A stretch of DNA of 64,000 nt from Codonopsis lanceolata (Eukaryota > Streptophyta > Magnoliopsida > Asterales > Campanulaceae). The stretch is taken from NCBI GenBank assembly GCA_013146195.2, contig CM028383.1:12837311-12901310 (forward strand), given 5' to 3'. The notes beneath the pieces are model-generated. The model saw only the letters and a program-made list of their open reading frames with translations. It was not told the DNA's origin and did not search any database. The translations under genes and the position numbers were made by a program. Shown here in pieces: positions 55,130-64,000 of the stretch (within the stretch, counting starts at the first letter, position 1; each line of letters starts with the position of its first letter).

Positions 55130-55550
55130 TCTATATTATAAAGTAACTAGTTAATTAACTAGAGTTATTCAGAGATTGAGATTAAATTCTCTTAAAACAT
55201 TTAACGGTTGAGATTCATCATCACATTTACATTTGTAAGTAGTTATCTATTTTTAACTTCTTTTTTTTTTCTAATTATTACAAGTCACCCCCTACAATTA
55301 ATATTATGAACAGTCACCCATTTTTCTTCTCCCTGTATTTTATCTTCATATTACAAAGTCACACCCTACGATTAATCTTCTGAACAGTCACCCCTTATAA
55401 AACATCAATCTTCAACTATCATTGGAAGCAATTTACCCCTCAATTGTAACTTTTTTTTTTAAATCGCATATTTCATTTAGGCACTGTCATTTCAATTGAT
55501 GAAATCACATATATTGGCACCATGTCATATGCACGGGTATGAAGATCTAG
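55130..55550 (+). mobile_element. Helitron
   Basis: It starts TCTATATTATAAAG after A and ends in GCACGGGTATGAAGATCTAG; the base after the end is G rather than T. Same family as 2915-3365. The hairpin is slightly eroded (CCATGTCATATGCACGG). Confidence 0.6.
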
Positions 55551-55947
55551 GTTCATGTGTAGTCACTTTAAAACTCATGTGTATGTGAGACATAATTAAA
55601 GTATGATGAAAAAGTAAGGGTAAAGTGGTAAAAGTGTTGTACTAAAAAGAAAAATTTCAAACAAGACAATTATTTTGGAATAGACGAAAAAAGAAAGCAA
55701 GACAATAATTTTGGGACAGAGGGAGTACTTAATTAATGTAATACGTTGTCCGTTCTGGGCAAAAAGTCCACTATTTCATTTTGTGATATTTCACTTAAAG
55801 AATCTACTTTCAAAAATTAAGATATAAAATGTCATTTTATTACTAATACATTACTATAAGTGTCATTTTCTTAAAAAAAAATTAACTTTCCAACGGGGAT
55901 TCTTTGTCCTGAACAGATGAAGTACATTTTATAAGTTATTTTAGTTT
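55551..55947. mobile_element. half of a Stowaway-like MITE and flanking AT-rich DNA
   Basis: TAATTAAAGTATGATGAAAAAGTAAGG..GACAATAATTTTGGGACAGAGGGAGTA (to about 55727) is the right arm of the same family as 48086. The left arm is missing, apparently replaced by the Helitron. Confidence 0.5.
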
Positions 55948-57496
55948 GACAAAACCCTTCATTTGACCACCCAACTTTTCAAAAACTTGCAAGGCGGTCA
56001 CCGAAAGTTTAAAACTTGCAATGAAGCCACTAAATTAAATTAATGTTGCAAGTGTGCCCATATTGTGAACGGCCGTTAGCTCCACCATTAAATCTGAGTG
56101 AAATCCATATTTTGCCCCCTTTAAATTGACAATTATTCTCTTTATGTGATATTAAAAACACAAAGGGGTTCAATTGAAACATAACCAACTCTATAATGCA
56201 CAAATCGACGAACACATCATTTCTCCGCCATTCAATTTTTTAAAAAATGACAAGACCAGTCATCTCTAACCCACCCATAATTTGCTGCTTGAATAAAATT
56301 GCTTGATAGGAATTTGGAGAGCAGCTGGAATTGGCAAACTAGTCTGCGGTCGATGATAGAGTTGGGGGAAGATAAGATGGTGGTGACTGCTTGGAGACAG
56401 GATTCGACTGAGCCAAGGCCATTGTTGACTGGAATCGGAGGGAGAGAATGAGAAGCTGACTAGAGGGCGAACCTGGAGTCGACGCTGAGATGAAAGAGGC
56501 TCGGCCAGGGGGGATCTGGGCAAGGAGAAAGAATTTTCTAGTCGTAGATAGACTCGGAGATGGCGATGGGAGAGAAAAGTCGGTGGCTATGGTGGATATG
56601 GGGAGTTTGAGCGTGAGAGAAGAGAGAGAGAGGGATCGATTGGTTCAGAGGTGGAGTCAGCGTTGAGATGAAGGAGGCTTGGTCGGGGGGGATCTGGGCG
56701 AGGATAATTTTTTTCTGATCGTAGATAGACTCAGAGATGGCGATAAGAGAGAGAGGACGGTGGCTATGGTGGATATGGGGAGTTTGGGTGTGAGAGTAGA
56801 GAGAGAGGGATCGATTGGTTCATAGAATAAAATGATTCAATGATTGAATCTGTGAGGGTTTGAAACAAACAGCGGGTTGAAAGGCTGGGGCTTTTGATCT
56901 GGGTTTGCGAAAGACAAGTAATTATGAGCCAGATCTGGGTTTGCGAAGTGTCCTTTACATTGTCGGAAATCCACTGGAGCTGGGACTGGTCTTGGCCATG
57001 AGAAGCATCAAATTCAGACAAAAGGGTTTCCAAGTCTTCGGCATAATATCGTCTTCTTCATCCTCCTATTCGTCGCAGTCTTCTGCCTTGTCAACATCGC
57101 CATCAACTACCTCTTCCTCCTCCTCCTCAACTTCTACCTCTTCTATTTTTGAAATTCTTGAGGTTTACTGGGAAAGAAGGAATGTTAGGTTATGATCCAG
57201 TAATTTGGTTACATTTGGGTACATTTTGACCCCATGTTGTTTACATAAATGACATGAATATTTTTTTTCAGTTAGACCCCTTTGGGTTTCTAATATCACA
57301 TAAAGGGAATAATTGTTATTTAAAGAGGGCACAATAGGAATTTCACTAAATTTTAATGGTGGAGCTAACGACCATCCAAAATATGGGCACGCTTGCAATA
57401 TTAATTTAGTTCAGTGGCCTCATTGCAAGTTTTAAACTTTCGGTGGTCGCCTTGCAAGTTTTTGAAAAATTGGGTGGCCAAATGAAGGGTTTTGCC
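55948..57496. mobile_element. Mutator-like element with ~235-bp TIRs and no transposase
   Basis: GACAAAACCCTTCATTTG at the left and CAAATGAAGGGTTTTGCC at the right start long inverted repeats (55948-~56181 and ~57262-57496). Both flanks are TTTTAGTTT (55939-55947, 57497-57505), a perfect 9-bp duplication. The ~1.1-kb interior is markedly more GC-rich than its surroundings, as in Pack-MULEs with captured gene DNA, but I cannot name a donor. It contains a Ser-rich stretch (57040-57150) and a tandem duplication. Confidence 0.9.
56469..56826. repeat. ~180-bp tandem duplication inside the MULE
   Basis: The unit at about 56469-56648 (GGAGTCGACGCTGAGATGAA..GAGGGATCGATTGGTTCAG) is repeated at 56651-56826 with roughly 90% identity, including ACGGTGGCTATGGTGGATAT-like text. 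Confidence 0.8.
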
Positions 57497-57548
57497 TTTT
57501 AGTTTGTTGTAAACTAATGTGGTTTTGATTAGTTAATTTTAAAATAAT

Positions 57549-58525
57549 ATATATATTATAAAACAATTAGGTAATTGACTAGAGCTATTCAGAGGTTGAG
57601 ATTTAATTATCTTAAAACATTTAACGTTTAAGATTCATCATCTCATTCACATTTGTGAGTAGTTATCCATTTTTAACTCCTTCTTTTTTCCTTCCCTATT
57701 ACAAGTCACCCTCTACAATTAATATTATGAGCAGTCACTCATTTTTTTTCTCTTTATATTTTATCTTCACATTACAAAATCACACTATGCGATTAATCTT
57801 CTGAACAGTCACCCCTTATAAAACATCAATCACTCAACTATCACTTGAAGCAATGTACCCCTCAACTGTAACATTTTTTTTTAAATCGCACATTCTATTT
57901 AGGTACTATCATTTCAATTGACGAAATCAGATATCTATATTATAAAACAACTAGGTAATTGACTAGTGCTATTCAGAAGTTGAGATTAAATTATCTTTAA
58001 AAATTTAACGGTTGAGATTCACTCTCATATTCACATATGTAAGTAGTTATCCATTGTTAACTCCTTTTTTTTTTCTTTTCCTATTACAAGTCACCCCCTA
58101 TAATTAATATTATGATCAGTTACCTATTTTTCTTCTCCCTATGTTTTATCTTCATATTACAAAGTCACACCCTGTGATTAATCTTCTGAACAATCACCCC
58201 TTATAAAACATCAATCTCTCAATTATCACTTGAAGCAATGTTCCCCTTAACTGTAACATTTAAAAAAAAAAGGTATATTTTACTTAGGCATTGTCATTTC
58301 AATTGACGAAATCAGATATACTGGCACAGACACGAAATCGTCCTTTATTAATTTCTTCACATCATGTTCACTTTATTAGTAGCTATCCATTGTCATTTCG
58401 ATTTCTTTAATTTTTGGGTTATCGTCCTTTATTAATTTTTTCACATCATGCTCGCTTCACATTCACTTCATACATTGATCACATTCATACTGACACCGTG
58501 CCATAGACACGGGCACGAAATCTAG
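57549..58525 (+). mobile_element. cluster of Helitron copies
   Basis: The first copy starts TATATTATAAAACAATTAGG (~57549) and loses its 3' hairpin where a second begins TCTATATTATAAAACAAC at 57934. The second is also cut in its hairpin near 58325 (ATACTGGCACAGACACG). Text then resembling 11200-11320 runs to a clear 3' end, CACCGTGCCATAGACACGGGCACGAAATCTAG before T at 58525. Same family as 2915 and 55130. Confidence 0.6.
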
Positions 58526-58961
58526 TTGAAAGATAAATAGCATTGAAGTTTGTCATAAATACAATAATATTTGAGCATAATCAATATGTCAATATCATAT
58601 GTAGAGGTTAAAGTTAAATGTTATGAAGATTGTAGACATAATTTTCAAAAATGAACTTTTTAATTGAAATATGTCTAAATAATATAATAGACTATTTACG
58701 CGAAACATAAGAAGTATTTTTCTACTCTAGTTTACCATTTTGGCCCCCTAATAATCCAATATTTGACTAAAATTGTAGGGTTGAGCTATATAGATTCCCC
58801 TTCCTCCAAGTTGACCCCCTTCTAAATATAGCCCCCACCCAATTTAAAAATACTCCAAAACACTCTCTACACCCCCTAGATTCCCTATTTTGCCTTTGAT
58901 ATTTTTAAAACTATATTGTTACACACCAATTTAAAACTATATTTTTAACTCATCTATCACA

Positions 58962-59298
58962 GAAGATGGTGGAGAATCTGAATCAGACCTGCTGGAAGCT
59001 TACAAAGAGTTGTACAAGGATTGGGAGAAAAATGCTTATCAAGTTACATTGTTTGGAAAGACAAATGATTTGCTAAAAAAGGTAAATGAAGATAAGAAGG
59101 AATGTATCACAAGGCTAGAATGTATGCTGACCAAGAAGGATGTGGAGATTGAATATTTGAAAGAAAAACTCATCAAAGCCAATGAAACCTTGGAAAAATG
59201 GAATTCAAGCCAACACAAAATGTACGATATGTTGAATTCTGGTAATTCTGGTATTGGATTCAGGCCCAAGACGTTTGTGAAAGAAGGTGAAGGTATGT
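58962..59298 (+). pseudogene. Ty1/copia Gag-region fragment
   Basis: EDGGESESDLLEAYKELYKD is followed by an acidic/basic coiled-coil (about residues 30-85; LECMLTKKDVEIEYLKEKL) and the MYDMLNSGNSGIGF motif, a layout found between Gag and the integrase region of plant copia polyproteins. It is cut off at 59298 by the Ty3 LTR. No other copia domain is seen nearby. Confidence 0.55.
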
Positions 59299-60238
59299 GA
59301 TATGATTCTGACCACCAACCAAGAACCAAGATTGTCACAAACAAGGGAGAGGCATTGGAAGCATGTAGATCAAGGTTCGAGGGTTCATATGAGCATGGAT
59401 CGAGGTTCAAGGGTTTTAAAATGCATAGGGTATAATTGGAAGATTCAAGAGTTCTATACAAACTTAATTCGTGGATTTATTGGAGATTCAGGCTATTACA
59501 ATGGCTACTCTACAAATTCAAACATGCGTTGTGAAGCCTTAGATTTCATGGATGATGCCTTAAAGACTCGAGAAATGTTCGTTAATGTCATACAATGACT
59601 TTGGAAGCTTTTAACGCGTAAAGGAAGACTTTAGGGGGCCAAAATGCAACTTTGAAAATTAGGCCTTTAAAAAAACGGGATTTGTATATTTTCCTTATTT
59701 TGGAGGATTTATGTTTCTTAAATAGATTAGATAACTTACCTAATTTTTGGATACATAGATTAGGTAAGTTGAGTAGTTTTCTAAGGGGATTTTAGGTAGT
59801 TTCCTAAGTTGATTCTAAGTAGTTTCCTTAGTTGATTCTACTTAGTTTTCCTTTTACTTTTAGGTTTAGGATTCACAACTCATATAAATAAGAGTTGTGA
59901 CTTATTGTTTTGTAGACAACTTTTTGATTATTGATTAATATAGTTTTTGAGTGTTTTTCAAAACTTCATTGTTCTTCATTGAACTTGTGATTATTTGGTG
60001 AGAGGCTAAGTAATCGAAACCCGAACTTATTTATAGGATATTCACCCCTATTGTGGCGTTCTTTATTATACCAAGGTTCGTGTTCGTCTCGTAATTGGAT
60101 CACGGAGTATCACGTTCAATAACGGATCGTAGGATTGGGTCAAGGTGTCACAATCCATCAATTCATTGAGTTCTTCGCTTGCCGTGCTGCGTGCTTTTTG
60201 ATTCCTCCATCGCGAGTACGCGTCTAGGAATCATATCA
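59299..60238 (+). repeat. 5' LTR (940 bp)
   Basis: TG..CA ends with an 11-bp perfect terminal inverted repeat. A TATAAATAAG box at about 59883 would start transcription, leaving ~330 bp of R-U5. Confidence 0.8.
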
Positions 60239-60240
60239 TT

Positions 60241-60252
60241 TGGTATCAGAGC
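60241..60252 (+). promoter_or_regulatory. primer-binding site (initiator tRNA-Met)
   Basis: TGGTATCAGAGC two bases after the LTR end. Confidence 0.92.
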
Positions 60253-60991
60253 TAAGTTTCGTTTCCATAATCTATCTTACTTTAAATTGTTCTTATTTTG
60301 ATTATCTGTTTGTTTCTCTTCCTACTAGAATTAGGGTCTTCAATCCCAATTTGTTCTTTTCGATTTCTTGTTTTTTTGTTATTTCAAAACCCTAAAACTT
60401 ATAGGGTTATAAATCAAAAAAAAAAAAACTACTACTGTTCACGTCGTGGTACTGTTCACACCCGAAAAAAAAAACTGATGCTTTAATTGATTTCGGACAG
60501 GTTTAATTGCAAAAAAAAAAAAATTCGGCGAAAAAAAAAGAAAACAGATCCGAAAATTCAGATTTAAAAAAAATACAGAAATCTGAAAAAAAAATAATAA
60601 TAAACAAGTATTTTTAGTTGCCTTATAGGAAAGGAAATTGTGATTGCTTGGAGTTGGAAATTGCTAGTTGTGCAAATTGAGAAGCTTGAAGTATTATCAT
60701 CATCTAGGTTCAAGAATTAAAATTGAATCTTCTTTACAAAATAATCGTTGAGCTAATCATCCTTGAAATTCCACTCTTAATTTTCTTTTCTCTACATGTG
60801 ATTCTTATTAATTGAGTTTCTTGGTTGTGTTTGTTTGATAATCACTATTTAATTGCTTAGTTCTTTTAGAACTTGGAGGAATTGAAAGTGAGGGAGAGTA
60901 GATAAACATGAGAGGAGTGACATTAATTGAGCGATACACATGAGGGAGTGGGTGAGGTGATTTTACTAATAAAATTTCTTGCAGGTACACC
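60253..60991 (+). other. retrotransposon leader
   Basis: Untranslated stretch between primer site and first ORF, with several A runs (60415-60600) and no ORF of note. Confidence 0.6.
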
Positions 60992-61430
60992 ATGTCTAAT
61001 ACAAATGAGAATGATGTTCCAACCTTTGATATGAGACTTTATATGGAAGGTTTTGTGAGAGATTTGCATAAAACTATGAGGGAGCAAAAGGAGAATCTAA
61101 TGGAGGAGATTGGGAACATTCGTCGTGAAAGAAAGAAAAGAACAAGAGAGGGAGGTAATGAACCTAATGATGTGCCAAGTTGTAGAATAGATGAAAAAAT
61201 TAATTTTGAGAAATATTGAGAGGATCTTCGGTTGCAAATTAAGAACTCAAAACTCAAAGAAGTGGAGGTAAATAAGGGTGACAAAAATTCTTCTAAGCCT
61301 TTACCAATAGGTGATGAGAGACAAAACAATATTGTAGTTAGGAGGATGTTAGAATTGAGAGTTCCAAGTGTTGAAGAGATTGAAAATGAGAAAATATTCT
61401 TTACTAAGTGCAAAGTGCAAGAGTGAATTT
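60992..61430 (+). pseudogene. remnant Gag (N- and C-terminal pieces)
   Basis: MSNTNENDVPTFDMRLYMEG followed by a charged helix and KKRTREGGN, with a stop at 61219; then KNSSKPLPIGDERQNNIVVR and ENEKIFFTKCKVQE to a stop at 61424. The capsid core and CCHC knuckle of Ty3 Gag are not visible, so the centre of gag appears deleted. Confidence 0.5.
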
Positions 61431-61870
61431 GTGGGGTGATCATTGATGGAAGTAGTTGTACTAATGTTGCTAGTGTGACCATGGTTGAGAAATTAGGGTT
61501 ACCTACAACCAAGCATCCTAAACCCTACAAGTTGCAATGCTTGAATGGAGGAGGTATGTTGAGGGTGAACAAGCAAGTGCTTGTGAAGTTCAAGATTAGG
61601 AGATATGAAGATGAGGTGATGTGTGATGTGGTGCCAATACGACTAACTCATTTATTGCTAGGGCGACCTTGACAAGTTGAGAGGAGTGTTACTTATGATG
61701 GCAACACAAAAAGACATTCTTTTGTGCATGATCAAATAACCATTAAACTTGTACCATTGACTCCAACACAAGCTTATGAGAATTTTATGATGTTAAGTTC
61801 AATAGCTAGTGAAGAGAGAAAGGCTAGTGAGGAAAAGAATATAGAGAAACCTTTAAAAAAAGGAGAGCTT
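61430..61870 (+). pseudogene. retropepsin of the Ty3 element
   Basis: IIDGSSCTNVASVTMVEKLG (active site DGS in place of DTG/DSG), PKPYKLQCLNGGGM, RYEDEVMCDVVP and THLLLGRP, then a stop at 61672 and continuation VTYDGNTKRHSF..LVPLTPTQAYE. It is homologous to the protease of the intron-2 element but clearly a different family. Confidence 0.7.
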
Positions 61871-63080
61871 GAGAGAAAATAAAGAGAGTTTGGCTAGAGA
61901 GCAAAGTGAGGAGTGTGAGATAGCCAAGAAAAAGGAGAGCTCAAGTGAAAATAATGAGAGTTTGGCTAGAGATAAAAGTGAGTTTTGTGAGATAGCCAAG
62001 AAAAAGGAGAGCTTGTGTGAAAACAAGAGTAAGAGGTCGGTTTTAGAGACTAGTGAAAGATGTGAGATAACCGGGCAAAAGGAGAGGAAAATTAGTGTGT
62101 GTGAGAAAAAGAAAGAGTGTGAGAAAGAGAAAGAGAAAGAAAATGAGGCAAATTTTGATACTTATCCAGTTACTATTGTATTGCCAAAATCTATTGTTTC
62201 TTTTTCAGAAACTTTTCAAGAGGCACCACCAAAAGAAATTGTGAGATTCAAGATGAAATACCAACAAGGTAAGGAAATTATTGTAGATCCTACATTTTCT
62301 CAAATGTATGATCTTAATCTTTCTTGGAAGAATAAGTTGTGTGGTGAATTGTTACATGTTAAGCACCATGACATTAATAATAAGCTCAATAGAGTTGTTG
62401 TTGAGTTTGGACAATTGACTAGATTTATGGACACTTGTATCATGGGTAAAATTGTTATGCCACCTAAATTATTGCATGTTAAACACCATAACTTGGGTGA
62501 AAAAGTCAGAATTCCTAGAAGTGTTGCTTTAAAAAATCTGATTATTGTGGTGAATGCCTTATTCATGAGAAAGATTGTTAGACCACTTGACATGTGTAAA
62601 AAGTTTCCATTGCAAGATTTTGTTAGTCACCATGGTCTAAGTGATTTGATGAAATATGGTGAATACATTGGCGATGACTTAAATTTGACATTGCATAAAC
62701 CTAATCATTTATATGTGGATCCATTCATGGATGTTACATTGGTTGTTAATATGGTAGGATTGAATTGTGCATTGCAAGATGGAAAGAAAATTCTGAATTT
62801 TGCATTGGGGATTTCTATGTTTCACCAAGATGTGAGTTCTAAACTTGTGATTATACATGATGTTTCTATGATGAATTATTTTGTTGCATGTCATAAGATT
62901 GTTGAAGTTTCCCATGATGCGTTGATGTTTCATAAAATTTATGGATTGCATGCTATATATAAAGCTTTATCTTCTTTGTTAGATCCAATTCTTCATAAGC
63001 ATGTTAAACCTTGGAAAGGTGATGAAATTCATATTGCTGATGATTATAAGTTTGCTTTAACACATGATCTGATTTTTTAG
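61869..63080 (+). CDS. 403-codon ORF of unknown function in the RT position of the Ty3 element
   Basis: The N-terminal ~95 residues are charged repeats (ESLAREQSEECEIAKKKES, then ESLARDKSEFCEIAKKKES, period ~25 residues) ending in Lys/Glu-rich text. LPKSIVSFSETFQEAPPKE then resembles the linker before Ty3 RT, but no RT motif follows. The rest is unfamiliar, with a duplicated LLHVKHH (about residues 158 and 202) and many His, Val and Asp residues. It is flanked by in-frame stops, so the start is arbitrary. It may be non-homologous sequence picked up by a defective element and kept open by chance or by use. Confidence 0.45.
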   Translation: MRENKESLAREQSEECEIAKKKESSSENNESLARDKSEFCEIAKKKESLCENKSKRSVLETSERCEITGQKERKISVCEKKKECEKEKEKENEANFDTYPVTIVLPKSIVSFSETFQEAPPKEIVRFKMKYQQGKEIIVDPTFSQMYDLNLSWKNKLCGELLHVKHHDINNKLNRVVVEFGQLTRFMDTCIMGKIVMPPKLLHVKHHNLGEKVRIPRSVALKNLIIVVNALFMRKIVRPLDMCKKFPLQDFVSHHGLSDLMKYGEYIGDDLNLTLHKPNHLYVDPFMDVTLVVNMVGLNCALQDGKKILNFALGISMFHQDVSSKLVIIHDVSMMNYFVACHKIVEVSHDALMFHKIYGLHAIYKALSSLLDPILHKHVKPWKGDEIHIADDYKFALTHDLIF

Positions 63081-64000
63081 CATAAAAGATGTTTATCCTT
63101 GAGATTCCACTTTGGTTGTAATTTCTTATTGTTGCATGATTTATTATTGATAAATATGGATATGCAAAAGATGAAAGTTTTTTGGTTGATCTTTAAACTT
63201 GGTGAAATCAATTGGTTGTTTCAAATCGAGGAATTAAGTAAGTTGAGGAACGAAAGATTTGATTATGGTAGTATGTTGTCTTATATAATCATTTTATTGA
63301 TTTGCATGATTTATTGTATATGCTTTGGATTGCATAAAGTTGTGATGTTGAGCATGGTTGTGCTAAAAAGAGGATTTACTAGGTTAATGTTTAAACCTGG
63401 TAATTGTGGTTATATAAAGGATTTTCATGAGGGAACATCGAGTTGTGATAACTTCATGAGTGAGATTATAAACATTGATGGATTTACTTGTCATGACGGA
63501 TTTGGATACGTGAGTTGGTATGCCATATTGCATATTATCTTATTATACTTATTGATATTCCTTATGATGGATTTACTTGTCATTGACATTCCTTATGATG
63601 ATCTCGTTGTGTTTAATGTTGCATATGTGATGTTGTCATTCATGGACAGTCGCCGAGTAATGCAAGTGAGATATGTTAGATTGGTATTTGAACCCGGTGA
63701 TAGGGTTTGGATGTGTTTAATGGTGGGACACGTTCCTACACCAAGAGATGTTTGTACTAAATTGTTACATAACCCATTGTGTGCTAACAATGTTGTTCAT
63801 GTGGTAGTGCATAGTTTTGTTGTATTTCTTCTACAGTTAAAGGAGGAAATCTTGGTGGAGTACCAAAGTGTACCGATGGAAAGTCAACCGAGAATGGTCT
63901 TTGATCCCGGTGATTGGAGATACATGGACATGCATGGAATAGTTTGCAAATATGGAGAGTTTGAGCAAATCGACAACATAAAATCATATGGTAAGCATAA
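63081..64000 (+). other. coding-like continuation of the Ty3 element with repeated F-x-PGD motifs
   Basis: In shifting frames the plus strand gives RGFTRLMFKPGN (about 63370), RYVRLVFEPGDRVWM (about 63670) and QPRMVFDPGDWRYMDMHGIV (about 63890). The FEPGD-W pattern recalls the segment following integrase in Ty3 Pol. Having three copies in 550 bp is abnormal. No integrase core or RT was seen before the window ends. Confidence 0.4.

Larger units (their letters stand above)
59299..64000 (+). mobile_element. Ty3-type LTR retrotransposon, 5' part (runs off the window)
   Basis: The 5' LTR (59299-60238) is bounded by the perfect 11-bp inverted pair TGATATGATTC and GAATCATATCA. The primer site TGGTATCAGAGC follows at 60241. 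Gag is reduced to short ends around 60992-61430, a retropepsin is at 61430-61740, and then comes 2.3 kb of unfamiliar coding-like sequence where RT is expected. The 3' LTR is beyond the window, so no target duplication can be checked. Confidence 0.82.

Noticed and set aside
63593..63987. minus-strand ORFs at the right edge
   Set aside because: Antisense of the Ty3 coding-like region; no recognisable domain.

Overview
This is nuclear DNA of a flowering plant, probably a eudicot. It is AT-rich, with small exons in long introns, GT..AG splice sites, and dense plant transposons: MULEs, hAT, Helitrons, Stowaway-type MITEs, a tRNA-derived SINE, Ty3 and Ty1 retroelements, LINE 3' ends and a decayed pararetrovirus. 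I cannot name the species. No bacterial-type genes, operons or CRISPR arrays are present.

Only two convincing host genes are complete, both on the + strand. The first (18264-35542, 13 exons) is the organellar Kae1/TsaD-type tRNA threonylcarbamoyladenosine transferase, called GCP1 in Arabidopsis. The second (40645-45174, 9 exons) is the RAD51 paralogue RAD51C. These two are also adjacent in Arabidopsis (At2g45270 and At2g45280, from memory), so this is conserved microsynteny. A possible small gene on the - strand lies at the left edge (166-432).

Layout. 1-15 kb: AT-rich intergenic DNA with a hAT-like MITE, two abutting Helitrons, a SINE head, and a ~75-bp repeat array cut into three pieces by two minus-strand Helitron insertions. 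15-18 kb: G-rich and TIR-element remnants split by another Helitron. 18.2-35.5 kb: GCP1, whose 1.24-kb CDS is spread over 17 kb. Its introns hold a young gag-pro LTR retrotransposon (intron 2), a TIR element inside a Stowaway MITE (intron 6), a chimeric Pack-MULE inside another MITE (intron 8), and three sense LINE 3' ends. 36-40.4 kb: AT-rich DNA, then a broken caulimovirid RT-RNase H relic and a viral-promoter-like block just upstream of RAD51C. 45-64 kb: transposons only, namely a TIR element with TGACAC-type minisatellites, a SINE split by a hAT element, a MULE with a duplicated interior, several Helitrons, a Ty1/copia gag fragment, and the 5' part of an odd Ty3 element running off the right edge.

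The strongest structural evidence is exact target-site duplications: TTTAG (LTR element), TTTATATAA (Pack-MULE), TTTTAGTTT (second MULE), AGAAACAACCT (SINE) and ATCCTGG (hAT). No new defence or enzymatic system is evident. The most unusual objects are the two-gene chimeric Pack-MULE, the viral-promoter-like sequence next to RAD51C, and the Ty3 element carrying an unrecognised ORF where reverse transcriptase is expected.
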